Assembly (NCBI GenBank): GCA_037447655.1
Contig: JBBHKE010001948.1
Coordinates: 38,393 to 98,157 of the forward strand
DNA: 59,765 nucleotides
DNA from: Zygnema cylindricum
Lineage: Eukaryota; Streptophyta; Zygnematophyceae; Zygnematales; Zygnemataceae
Direction of reading: 5' to 3'
The notes under the pieces are model-generated. The model made no database searches and was not told the origin of the DNA. It saw nothing but the letters and a program-made list of their open reading frames with translations. Below, in pieces: positions 1-12,500 of the stretch. Made by a program: the position numbers and the translations under genes. Each line of letters opens with the position of its first letter. The first letter of the stretch is position 1.

Positions 1-1556
<1,556 letters not shown>

Positions 1557-2110
1557 TACACCGCCAATCGCTATTAAAGTAAATAACGCTAATTCGGTGC
1601 CCTTTTTTCAAAAAAAAAAACCTGAAATACAATCCATAATTCTATTTTTTCCATTATTCTAATTAAGTTTTTTTTTCAATTAGCGTTAATAATGGAAGTA
1701 CACTGCGATGGAAATAGTGTGGCGTACGGACAGAGTGTCTCCGTACGAAGTGGTACTTTTTGAATTACAAAGGCATAAAAATACACTTAACATTATTGCG
1801 CACACATGTGAATGTGCACTGGAAGAAAGAGACGCAAACTCGTCAACAAAAAATACGTTCTCATATGTTCGTCCGTCGACCGTGTGAACAGCACGACGGC
1901 GTACGAATTGTCGGATTTTGTACGAGTACACATATTACTGACGACATTGAAAGGGCGGGTATTTATTATTCAGGACAACCCAAATTACAGTTAGGGATTA
2001 ATTAGTATATATATTTTTTTCCAAAAAAAAAAAATTCCGATTGGTGTTAATAACACTAATTCTTTTTTTACGCTATTTATTCCTTTACTCTAATAGCGAT
2101 TGACGGTGTA
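1557..2110. mobile_element. MITE family B, copy 1
   Basis: The left end TACACCGCCAATCGCTATTA is mirrored on the right by TAATAGCGATTGACGGTGTA, ending at 2110. The terminal inverted repeats (TIRs) are about 20 bp and the element about 554 bp. No transposase frame is present. The terminal TA may be a mariner-like TA target duplication or part of the inverted repeat; the sequence does not decide. The same ends recur at eight other places in the window. Confidence 0.75.
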
Positions 2111-2432
2111 GCTTGTCGGCTGCGCGTTTTTTAATTTGACGGTCAGCGCCGGCCGTCAAACGTGCCGTCAACTGCCAAATGTTCAAAGTTTTTTTTGGGT
2201 TCATCTTTTTAGTATGCTTAGGATTCTTCATATTTCCATGCTTTGCCTTTAGTAATTTAATTCTTTTACTCTTTTCATAGTTGTTCAATTCGTGCGAATT
2301 TTTCAAATTTGCCGTTTAATACGTATTATTCGTGACTTTTGAAAATTTCGTTAAATTTCGCTTAGTACTTTCTGTATGGTAAACTGAAAGGAATCTGTAC
2401 GAAAAGTGTACCAAATTTTGAAGGGTTTCTTA

Positions 2433-2718
2433 CATAGTTCAAAAACAGGCGTTTTTATGGTAGGCCTTTGGTAGGCGCCGGGCTTTTCATGTGATCTTCT
2501 TAGATCGCTACTTTGATCAGCGACCGTCCGATCGTCAGAATCTGACGGCGTAAATAAATTTTTTTGGTCCAAATGTTTTAATTGGTCCTATTTGTGGTCC
2601 GAATGTTTTGATTGGTCCGAATAGGTCCGAATACAATATGGGTCTTAAGGTCATACTGTATGTTTTGCATACAATAGGCATATTGTATGGGCCTTCTTTC
2701 ACCTACTTTTGAACTATG
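2433..2718. mobile_element. hAT-like MITE family A, copy 1
   Basis: The ends are CATAGTTCAAAA on the left and TTTTGAACTATG on the right. A perfect 8-bp direct repeat, GTTTCTTA, flanks it at 2425-2432 and 2719-2726. Eight-base target duplications are the hAT superfamily hallmark. The 286-bp interior is non-coding and contains the TTGTATG...CATACAA palindrome common to the family. Confidence 0.88.
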
Positions 2719-3011
2719 GTTTCTTAGGACTTTTTAGGGAATTTTTCAGATCATTAAATGCGAAACGCACGTAATATTCGCACGTTCTTTTTGTTCGTAC
2801 GATTCGATTTCAACAACTATGCTCTTTTAGACATTTAAAAACGTTTGGACCAATTGTCAAATTAAGTTTTCCGGTTTTTCTGGAAATTTATAGGGTTTGT
2901 TAGGTTTTCCGCGTATGTTTAGCGTTTTTACTTTGTATTTTTGATTAACCAATCAAGACGGCCGGAATGATCTCTCAATAATTTGCCGCGGGTGAGAAAG
3001 TCAAAAAACAG

Positions 3012-3468
3012 CATAGTTCAAAAGTAGGTGACCGTACGCCTATACAATATGCCTATTGTATGCAAAACATACAATATGGCCTTAAAACCCATATTGTACT
3101 GGGCGCAAAATGAAATAAAATAGTAACAGGGTTGAGTTGCACATGGATCGATAGAGAATTAAACGTCATGTCTAAATTTGAAAAAAAAATCGGACAAAAA
3201 AATATTTTTCTGTGAGTTTTGAGCGACTTTTTATTTAAACCGTCAGATTTGTACGATCTGACGGTCGTTGATGAAAGTAACGATCTAAGAAGATCACATG
3301 AAAAGCCCGTAACACAACTTACGATAGGACTATCGTCAGATTCGGACTATCGGACGGCCGCTGATGAAAGTAGCGATCTAAGAAGATCACATGGAAAGCC
3401 CGTAACACAACTTACGCTAAAGGCGGCCTACAAAAGGCCTACCAAAAAACGCCTACTTTTGAACTATG
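3012..3468. mobile_element. hAT-like MITE family A, copy 2
   Basis: The left end CATAGTTCAAAAGTAGG starts at 3012 and the right end CTACTTTTGAACTATG finishes at 3468. The flanking octamers AAAAACAG and GAAAACAA agree at 6 of 8 positions, compatible with an aged 8-bp target duplication. It includes a block repeated within itself (CGATCTAAGAAGATCACATG at about 3280 and 3375). It lies 8 bp from copy 3. Confidence 0.75.
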
Positions 3469-3476
3469 GAAAACAA

Positions 3477-3781
3477 CATAGTTCAAAAGTAGGCCTTTTT
3501 ATGGTAGGCCTTTGTCGGCGCCTTTATCGTAAGTTGTGTTATGGGCTTTTCATGTGATCTTCTTAAATCGCTACTTTGATCAGCGACCGTCCGATCATCC
3601 AAATCTGACGGTTTAATTAAAAAGAATTGGTCCGAATGTTTTAATTAGTCCAATTTTTGGTCCGAATGTTTTACTTGGTCCGAATAGGTCCGAATACAAT
3701 ATGGGTCTTAAGGTCATATTGTATGTTTTGCATACAATAGGCATATTGTATGGGCCTACTTTCACCTACTTTTGAACTATG
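3477..3781. mobile_element. hAT-like MITE family A, copy 3
   Basis: It starts with CATAGTTCAAAAGTAGG at 3477 and ends with CTACTTTTGAACTATG at 3781. The octamer between copies 2 and 3 (GAAAACAA, 3469-3476) is shared by both elements, and GAAAGCAG follows copy 3. The two copies therefore form a tandem pair around one target-like octamer. It has the same interior and orientation as copy 1. Confidence 0.75.
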
Positions 3782-4580
3782 GAAAGCAGCTTCGCGTGTG
3801 TACGGAAAGCAACCGACGGTGTTCCCGAGGCTAAAATTTGATTCTACCAAAGGTCCTACAGATTTGACTTTTAAAAGTCAACGTCTACTCCCCGCTGGTT
3901 TGGAGTGCGAAGCAAATCATTTGGTGTGCGAAGCCGTTCAGTGTGAACATTAACTGACATTCAATGCGACAAATATTATTAGCGTCATAATGACGTCAAT
4001 ACTATACCGGACTGACACATTTTGTACATCTACGTAATTTAGTGTTCATAATTATCGCGCACATAGTTATCGCCGACATAACCCAATATAGAATAACTAA
4101 ATAAATTAGAGTAAACTTCATAGTTGAAAAAGCTCTATCACATAAATTAGCGTCAATTACTCTAAATGTTTTTTTTTTGTTTTTTTACTCTAATTTTTTC
4201 ATTACTCTAATTACGATTCGCGGTGTGGTTTCTTCATTGTTCGTTATTTTTGGTGTATTAATTTAGGTTTCAAAAAACATCGAGACCGCAGTTGGGCAGT
4301 GTACACCGACCATGCGATAACGCAAAAAATCATAAAACTGTTAATAAACACTATTTTAAGTGAGTGGACTACAATCGCCCACTTCTACGTACTCCAATAG
4401 CGAGGGGCAATGTGGTACAGATTTAAACATAATTTTAACAATGAATGAATCGTAGTACACACACATACAAACTCACATCATAGCAGGAAAGCAGGTGAAT
4501 ACTTTAAAAGAAAAGTTTACATCACATTATGCCAAAGCGTCCAGTAATAAAGACATAAGGAAGCGTATAAAATGCATGTA
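3782..4580. other. Intergenic with family B fragments
   Basis: No gene is seen. Pieces resembling family B ends occur near 4140-4230 (ending ATTACGATTCGCGGTGTGG) and 4368-4440 (GACTACAATCGCCCAC...), probably decayed copies. Confidence 0.45.
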
Positions 4581-4802
4581 CTACACCGTGAATCGTAAAT
4601 AGCGTTAATAATTTTTCCGTCACTCAAAACATCTTTTCTCCGTACACATTTGTCCAGTTTTCAATTTAAGATCGCCATTTGTAAGCTGAGAATGTTACCT
4701 TTCAATCGCAACCATCAGATCCACAATCCGACATGTGTGTAGAGAGAAAAGATGTTTTAAGAGACAAAAAAACATTATTGCTAATTACGATTTACGGTGT
4801 AG
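4581..4802. mobile_element. MITE family B, copy 2
   Basis: CTACACCGTGAATCG on the left is mirrored by CGATTTACGGTGTAG on the right. The element is 222 bp. Its interior has an inverted pair, AAACATCTTTTCTC and GAGAAAAGATGTTTT, so the whole element can fold as a hairpin. This internal pair is shared with the short copies at 44966 and 56347. Confidence 0.75.
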
Positions 4803-5351
4803 CACATATAGTAGTTCAAGTGTGCGGAATCAATCATAGATGTTCCCTGCGATAACCTCATACTATATGTGAATACGATATTGGCTGTGCATATAACACT
4901 TCCGACTGATTTTTGCTACAATGTGTATTGGTAGCCATTTCCCAAAACTGACATGTGCCTTTTTTAAACCTACCTATTCGATACATTGGCTCGACAAATC
5001 CCTAGATAAATTATCGCAATAAATTTCCGATGAATATCAAGCTTATAACTGTTGACGATAACTCTGAACTATTGTACAAAATAAATTGAGATTTTTTTAT
5101 AAAATCAACCCCACCCCCACCACCCACCCCAAGCCGGTCACGATATCTTCGTACTCAATTCGAACTTTATATCCGTGACATTATTCCATACATTGAGTGT
5201 AGACCAACCCCCCCCCTCCCCCCCCACCCAATAATTATCGGCAATAATTTTGGATGGTGCCAGAGCGATAGATCGGGACCCTTCACCATTCGATAACCGA
5301 TAATATTGGTTATTAGAATTACAGCCATTAAAATATATCCGATACAAAACA

Positions 5352-5556
5352 CTACACCGCTCATCGTTATTAGTGTTAATAACACTAATTCGGTCGCGAC
5401 TATTTCTGGCCAAAAATCACAAAATAGATTTAACAACAATATTTAAGGATGTGGACTACAATCTGCCAAGTCTCCCTGCGCTAAATTAGTATTATTAATT
5501 CTAATTTCGCATTAACATCAATAAATCTTTAACGCTAATAACGACGAGCAGTGTAG
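5352..5556. mobile_element. MITE family B, copy 3
   Basis: CTACACCGCTCATCGTTATTAG on the left is mirrored by CTAATAACGACGAGCAGTGTAG on the right; about 205 bp. The interior is AT-rich and non-coding. Confidence 0.7.
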
Positions 5557-6313
5557 TTTTCGCACATTTGAAATATGGCACTGATCGATTTTGTCAGAAC
5601 CATGAACACTCTGCCTCATAGGAAGTATGGAGAAAAAAAAGGAATAGAGAAAAAAAAGAACAGAAGGCACAAAAAGGTAAAACAATAGAGATATCTAACA
5701 AAATGGTTCTTCAGACTGGATCCTACCATAAGTAAATGAACGATTGAAAACATCAGCCTGGAAAAATCAGCAAAACAATCATCACCCATATCATCATATA
5801 CAGTCGAGGAAATGGAAAAATACACTTTCTTTCTAATTTACCTCACAGGAAAGTTTCCAGGTCAACTTCTTGCTCTAACAGTTGTATTCTTGCAAGAAAA
5901 TCGATGGAAGCCCTTTTCTCTGCAAATCCCCTTTTTTGCAATCTTTTCCTTTCTTTCAAATATTTCCCCTTAATTCAAATCTCTTCCCTTTGTTTCTAAC
6001 CTTTCCCCTTCTTTCAAATCTTTCCCTTTAACAATATTGAAACATCATCAGTGGATGAAGTAACATAAGTGACATTATCTAAAGAACCAATGTGTACTGT
6101 TGGTACAAGTTTTCACCTCTCACAAAAAAAAATGGGTAGGTGAATTAAACTTTCCGGCTTCAAACTAGAATAGATATCACTTACAGCAGTGCCTCAAGAA
6201 TTCAAATATTCAGGCACAAAATAAGCCATGCGAAAAAAAAAAAAACGTTTTGTGACGTATCGAGAGACCCAATTGGAGGATGGAGAGTTCGATAATATCA
6301 TCATCGAATGCAA
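5557..6313. other. Intergenic, no supported gene
   Basis: AT-rich. Short pyrimidine-rich repeats (TTTCCCCTT-type) occur at 5930-6030. No coding signal is recognised. Confidence 0.5.
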
Positions 6314-6445
6314 TTACGTTGCATTCGCTTTAAGGGGAAGAATCTCTTCTTGGGCAACAACTTCAACCACGGCACGTGATCCCAACCGCTGTCCAATTTC
6401 CCCAGTGATCATATCAGTTTTCCAAACTTTCCCACTTATCCAACA
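6314..6445 (-). CDS. Candidate terminal exon of unidentified protein
   Basis: On the minus strand an acceptor (TTTATTTACCAG) is followed by a 43-codon open frame ending in TAA. The peptide is well mixed and protein-like, with a segment reading MITGEIGQRLGSRAVVEVV followed by an acidic-hydrophobic stretch and LPL near the end. That is unlike the biased peptides from surrounding AT-rich DNA. I do not recognise the family. It lies downstream of the transporter stop codon at 7381, so it would belong to a separate gene, and I could not find upstream exons between 6446 and 7380. It may be a gene remnant or chance. Confidence 0.3.
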   Translation of the reverse strand, partial: CWISGKVWKTDMITGEIGQRLGSRAVVEVVAQEEILPLKANAT

Positions 6446-7380
6446 CTGGTAAATAAATAGCAACATCGCAAGTTCAATATTATTTAATACAAGTGTCACT
6501 CAAGTTCACTCGAAAATCGGTAAGAGAAGTGACACTATCTCTCTATTGTGTCCCTCACACTTCTAAGGTTTTCCAGGGCTTCCTGAAATAAGTGGACAGC
6601 GTAGCAAGTATTGATGTTATATAAGAACAACCCCAGATATGGTCCCATGTATGATAGTTAATGAACCCGATCCGTTAAAGTCATTCACAATTTGCTAAAT
6701 CGTGACCAGTTTTGGGATGAAACAAGGTAAAAAATGGCTCTAAACTGACTTCAAGGCATTACTTGTCAACGCGACAGGGATTCTTGCATGTCTTTTTCAG
6801 ATTTTAAGGTCTCCAAAATTAAAACCATTCAAACCCCAGGCAATATTCTTTTTATCTTGTAATAGAATTTATGCATATGCACCACATAGTTTGCATCTTG
6901 CCTAAATATTTATAACCCTGAATTGTTAACCCCTGTCCAAATAAGGAGTGAATAATATATCCACAAACTCTTCTTTCACATTTCTTTAGAGGCAACGATT
7001 TGGTGTGAAGACTATGAGATTTGGTTGAATCAGATAATAAACAAAACCCCGGTGGGCTCCGATTCCGAAAAAACACATCTGGTCGATCGGCATTGTACGG
7101 GCATTGAACAGGTTTTTTGCATATAATACGAATACAGTACAGGGTGTCCATGTATAGTGTTTCCATGCCATTTCACAGTTTACAACTATGGTGCTAAACA
7201 AGGCTGTACAGTAGTTCAGGTGCATCAGTTCCACTCAAAACATGAGTTACTCTAGACTACCGGTGATCTGAAAATCCTTCATATGAACTAACAAAAAAGC
7301 CACAAAAGTCACAAATGTCATGAAAACCCGAAACCCACAAAAACTCGAACCAGACAAAAATTACATCAAATCATCAGATT

Positions 7381-9091
7381 TCACAGAAGGATAATGAGGC
7401 CGACCTGGCGTACGTAGCCGTAGAGGGTACATCCTAGGAGGGTAATGGAGCATCCGAAAACGTTCAGAATAGACATGGGATTGCGGAACAACAGCCTGGT
7501 TCAGAAAAAAAAAACCCGCCGCCTTCAAACTTCAGTTCTGCACAATCGTCTCATTTTTTCATTTCTCTGTGTTTTTTAGTAGATATAGCTTTCTATAGTT
7601 TTGTTAAGGTAAACCCACAAACCCAAACAGTTTTCATTCAGTAATACGAAGATAGCTTACAACCACTTGAAGGACATTAAGAGCTATCCAGCTTACAAAT
7701 AAATCATTAACCTTGCGGTTTGGATAAAAAACAAAAAATAAAACGCCATAAGTTGACCAGATTAGATGCACAAAGGCACCACAAGGTTGGGCTTTTTCAG
7801 GCCAAAAATCAGTCAAGTCAGAAATGTCAAAATACAAACACAAATGTAATATCCTTGTTATCCAATTGAATTGGATTTATACCATGAGGAAAAGATGGCA
7901 ACTGCCGTCTTCATGTTGCCCGCCACGTTAAATGTGAGAGCAGAAGTGGTCTGGATGACATAAAAGATGGAGTAATTGAGAGAAAACGCGATCACTCCAC
8001 TCAAAAGTAGAGTAGACAGAGGCCAAACTAGGCTTTCCTGGTCCAAAAACCATTGATACATGTCTGGTCCTTCTAATAAGAGGCCGGGAAAGATAAGCAG
8101 CAGTGTAGCATATGGTGCCATGTAATAAACCTGCATTGGATCAAGTTTTTAGTTAGACATGTTTACGGTGTTTAGGGGTTGGTTTTTGGAGATCTACAGG
8201 TTACAGAAACAACCAAAGAAAGACGAAGTGAACCTGGGAAGGATCAGAATAACTACGACCTACAAACATAAACAACTTTAATTTCCTGACACGATACAAT
8301 TGTGACAGAATGGACAAGGAATATGAGTGGTGCATTATTATTGCTTGAGAACAAGGAGCAGTTTCCTGATTCACGCTGCGATTTCTCACACCCTCAAGAA
8401 TAAACTTGAGGTTGTACACCTCTCGAAAGGTTAAAACCTCAATAAGAGACACAAACCTCAACAGCGCCATATTCACGTGCATGCAGAGACGGACCTGGGG
8501 GGTAAACTCACGGTGTTCAAGCTGTCAAAATTGTACTTCCCATGAAGAAGAGACTCCGCAAGAATAGTCTGCCCAGGCAAAAAGGCGTCACTGTGAGTTG
8601 TTTTCTACGAAAAAAGACAATTCTAAGTGACATTAGTTCTGTCAATTACTTTAGTTGATTTCATCATCATCCCTATACGCCAAAACTAACACATGGTGGT
8701 CTCAGTTGCCAGGAACCGGCAAACCACATACAAACATGCTGTTATTTTATTATAATGCCTCAACTACTAACACCCATGTTGCTATTTTTTAACAGCAGAT
8801 AAACATTACCAATGGACAGGTTTCTTGTCAACGCCCAAATAACCAACATGGAGAGCAAAGAGACCTTTACTTCAGCGGACTAAAGAGTCGCTAACAAATG
8901 CATCTGCAACAATTGGCTCAGAAGCTTTGTTTTGTTACCTTTGTGGAGGTAGCAAAACAGCCTGTCATTGCAGCAATGAATCCTTTCCAAACAAAACTCA
9001 ATTCGGTAACACTTGTAATCACAATTCCACCCACAACCGGGAGGAGAGAGAGATAGATTCGATAATCAAACTGTCTGCCCCAAACAGCTCT
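7381..9091 (-). CDS. Nucleotide-sugar transporter, C-terminal half (KVAG/TPT family)
   Basis: A membrane transporter of the triose-phosphate-translocator/nucleotide-sugar-transporter fold, as in plant Golgi UDP-sugar/GALT1-like carriers that exchange nucleotide sugars for nucleoside monophosphates. Four exons join in frame: 9091-8939, 8568-8512, 8130-7883 and 7495-7381 (stop TGA), all GT-AG, about 190 codons. Diagnostic stretches are ITSVTELSF and ATSTK in exon 1, TILAESLLHG in exon 2, YYMAPYATLL and FYVIQTTSALTFNVAGNMK in exon 3, and FRNPMSILN and GCTLYGYVRQ in exon 4. This covers roughly membrane segments 6-10 of a ten-segment protein. The first half is not visible in the 490 bp before the fucosyltransferase stop, nor did I see it in that gene's introns. 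It could be a truncated gene, a pseudogene, or the 3' part of a read-through transcript. Substrate is unknown. Confidence 0.85.
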
Positions 9092-9384
9092 CTGCAAAAA
9101 AACTGCAGAGAAAAAAAAAAAAAACGCACATCAACATGAAGGCTATGGTAACAACAGCCTGTCTGAGCTGTGGATGAAAGGTGTCAAGTCCACCATTTTT
9201 TGAGAACAGCAACTGATATTGAAAAGCTATCAATAACTGTACTCACTAATTATTAGTGTCTGTAAATTGGTGGGGAAGGCAACATTTGTGATTGAACTGA
9301 AAAGAATACAACCGAAGGGCAGAAGACCACTGATTCACCATAAGAATTTCAATCTAACCATTTCAGAGCTTCATCCAGACTCCA

Positions 9385-9455
9385 AGCGAGAGGGGGAAAG
9401 AAAGGAAGAGGGAGGGGGGGAGGGCGGGAGAGAGAGAGGGGGAGAGAGAGAGGGA
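9385..9455. repeat. GA/G-rich low-complexity tract
   Basis: A purine-rich run of GAG, GGA and GGGGG units between the fucosyltransferase stop and the first visible transporter exon. On the minus strand it is a CT tract. Confidence 0.85.
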
Positions 9456-9583
9456 ATCGACAACAATCATTAAGTAGGACAATGGTGTTTGCTAAGAAGA
9501 TCACTTAAATGAGATCCTTGTGAAAAGTGTCAACATTGGGGACAAATAAAACAGAGGCACACAAATAAAAGGGAAAAAAAGGT

Positions 9584-12500
9584 TTAGCAAAAGTTCACAA
9601 ACCTATTTTTATCTAATAGCCGGGACGGGTTCCAGTTGAGAATGTCGAGCATATAGCTTTGGCAGTCAGCCAATCCAGCAGCTATGTAACCAAAAGTGGA
9701 TCCGGCACTTACAAGAAGCTGATCACTGTATACAGAGGAAAAAACAAAAGGAAGATGGATGAAAAACGAAGAGAGAACAAGAAAAATAGAAAGAAAGAAA
9801 ATGAAGACTGTAGATATACAGAACATGGGTCAATTGCCTGATATCGACCACCTTTTGAGGATCTGAAAAATAGGCAATATATGCGAATCATATTAGATAT
9901 AGTTACTAATAAATAGGGTAAAATACAAAGAGTAAAGGACAAAAAACAAAATAAAATAAACATATATATCAACATATATTGCTTGAATCAAAATTAAATG
10001 GATATATGTTGGCATCGGCTTCCACCTAAAGTTTGAATGGCTCTCCAACAAAGAAATCTGCTCTCTTCACCCAATTTTTACAGTCAAAACATGTCACCTC
10101 AATAAAAATGTTTAAAAAGGGAGACGCGTCATTTTAACAGTAATGTTTGAAAAAGAAGCGACAGTTTACAAATAATGCGTAAAAGACAATACGTCATCCT
10201 AACAATAATATTCCAGGAAAGGAATGACAACAATGTTGAAAATGCTAAGCTTTCAGATCCTTCTCACAAATGCACACCTTAGACTAAGCAGCCACATCTC
10301 CGCAAAGGCCCTCTGAGCCTGTGACAAACTGTCATCCTGAGATGTATCCATGGCTTCCGAACGGATTACCACATATGCACCATCTTCTGCAGGACCATCA
10401 TTGTATATTTGGCGGAGATACTGGGCATGGCTGTGATTGAGGGATGCAATAAAAACTGAGATCATTTTGGGTACATTTTTCCTGCGAAACTCAAAAGGAA
10501 TGTGGAAATTATCACATAGTCTATTGTGGAATTTGAAATACTGATAGGAATGCACATCCCGTAATCTCGTAAGCATACAATAGTACTGAGTGCCCATTGA
10601 CTCAAAACTGAACGAAGGATCGGAGAGATTGTCACTCAGCCTATCTTGCACCTGTTTGATTACAAATGTTCATCAAAGAGGGATTTTGAGGTAAGGGGCA
10701 GATTTACACTAAAAATAATAAGCTAATAACAACCTTTGGATAAATATAATGGAAATATAGCTTCTAACAACTATTCTTAATGCAATATTCTGCGCTCAAT
10801 ATCAGACATAAGGGGGACAACCAAACAGGATCTTGAATTGCACTCCAGGCAAACGCATCATTCAGAATATTTAACTTCCGTTTGGCTTTCACCGTGCTCC
10901 TGAACCAGAAGGTGCTTATCTTTCTAAAAGTACATCCCCTCAAACCATACCATATAAGAAATATAAACCGACAAAATGAAAAGAAAACCGTTTTTGACCG
11001 ACTCCGCATTGGACATCGCATTTATTCTTTAACAACTTTTCATGCCTGGAAAACAGTCTTACTTAAGGTAAGACGATACAGTTTCTGATTGCTTCTGTCG
11101 AGAAGGATGGAGTTCACGAGCCCATGTTCCTACAGGACTTGGAGGAGGAAGTACTTTCGATATATTGACAGCACAATTGAGCACAACTGGGGGCACCCCA
11201 ATATCATCCTCCAATCTCGTTCGTATCTGGACACAAACATGTAAAAAGCATACTTCTGGTTACAAAAAAAAATGTGTGAACATGTACAAAAGCATGTTAA
11301 AATGCAAATAAGCATGCGAGTAATGTGTGAATACACAAATGTAAGTGTAAAACAACATATATTTGCAGAACCAAGGGAGTACAGAAAATCTCCATTGACT
11401 TTAAGGTGTGCAGCAGAGGTTGTAAGCTGAGCCATTAAAAGTCACGATTTTAGCTTATGTGCTTGAGATTTGCTCTCATCTGACCAATTAAAATCAAAAC
11501 AAACACCCATAAAGTCCACGCTCCAGTAGGACAAAGGGTCTACAGAAAGCTTGAGTGATACTAAATAACTGAAGAAGCTACAAGAAAAACAAAAAAAAAC
11601 GATTCAGTCCTTCCACTGTGGACTACACTACATTTCTGTACCAATATAATGCAGGCCAACATAGAAATTTAAAGTCGGCTGCAATGACTGTACCAAGAAA
11701 AACCCTTAGAGATGGATTTGCTACCTAAGCACAAAAGTAGAAAAAGGATAAAAAAAACCAAATACGACCAAGGGTTAATACGGTGCTCAAAAGTTTCTGA
11801 TATTTAAAGACGAATTTATATGCCAATGAAAATTGACAAAAATGAAAAGATTGATGCGATAATAATTCACCTGCATCCCAATACGTTCCTCTGAGTCCCC
11901 ATGATTTGATCTATACATCCGCGTAATACGGTCCCATACCAAATTATTAGGGTTCAGAATAAAGTGCGCGATGTGGCGAAATAAGACCCTGTAATTCAAA
12001 GCATAAACACAGAGGACAAATTCTCAAAATTTAGCCGATCATGTGCAACGTCACAAAAAAAATCGTAACGAGTACCCTTTGTACTTAGAAGCAAGCTTAA
12101 GTCCCAGAAAGAGAATTGTCTGAAGAAGCACATCTAGTCATATTTGCTCCCTCCTCGCTTACCAGCTTTTTTCAAAAAAAAACAAAGGTTTGTCAAGCGT
12201 AACATTGATGGTCCCCTTGAATTTTCATTCCATTTAATAGGCTGAAATCCCCACTCCTGAACTCACCTGGCCATCAGAATGTACATACCCATAAAACACA
12301 TCCAGTCCTTGAAGGACTGATGGCAACGTATAACCAATTGATGGAAAACTATACATATATTGATAGTTCTGAAAAATACTCTTGTTAATGGGTTGTTTGT
12401 ATTGTTTGCTTGTTTTTGTTGTAAATAAACAGCAGCCCAAAAAAAAGACAAGGAAGTTTGCCACTTATTATGTTTAGATTTCTCATTTTTTTAACTGATT

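Noticed and set aside
7381-9091. Naming the transporter a GDP-fucose transporter because it neighbours a fucosyltransferase
   Set aside because: Its motifs fit the broader KVAG/UDP-sugar carrier group; substrate cannot be read from the C-terminal half.
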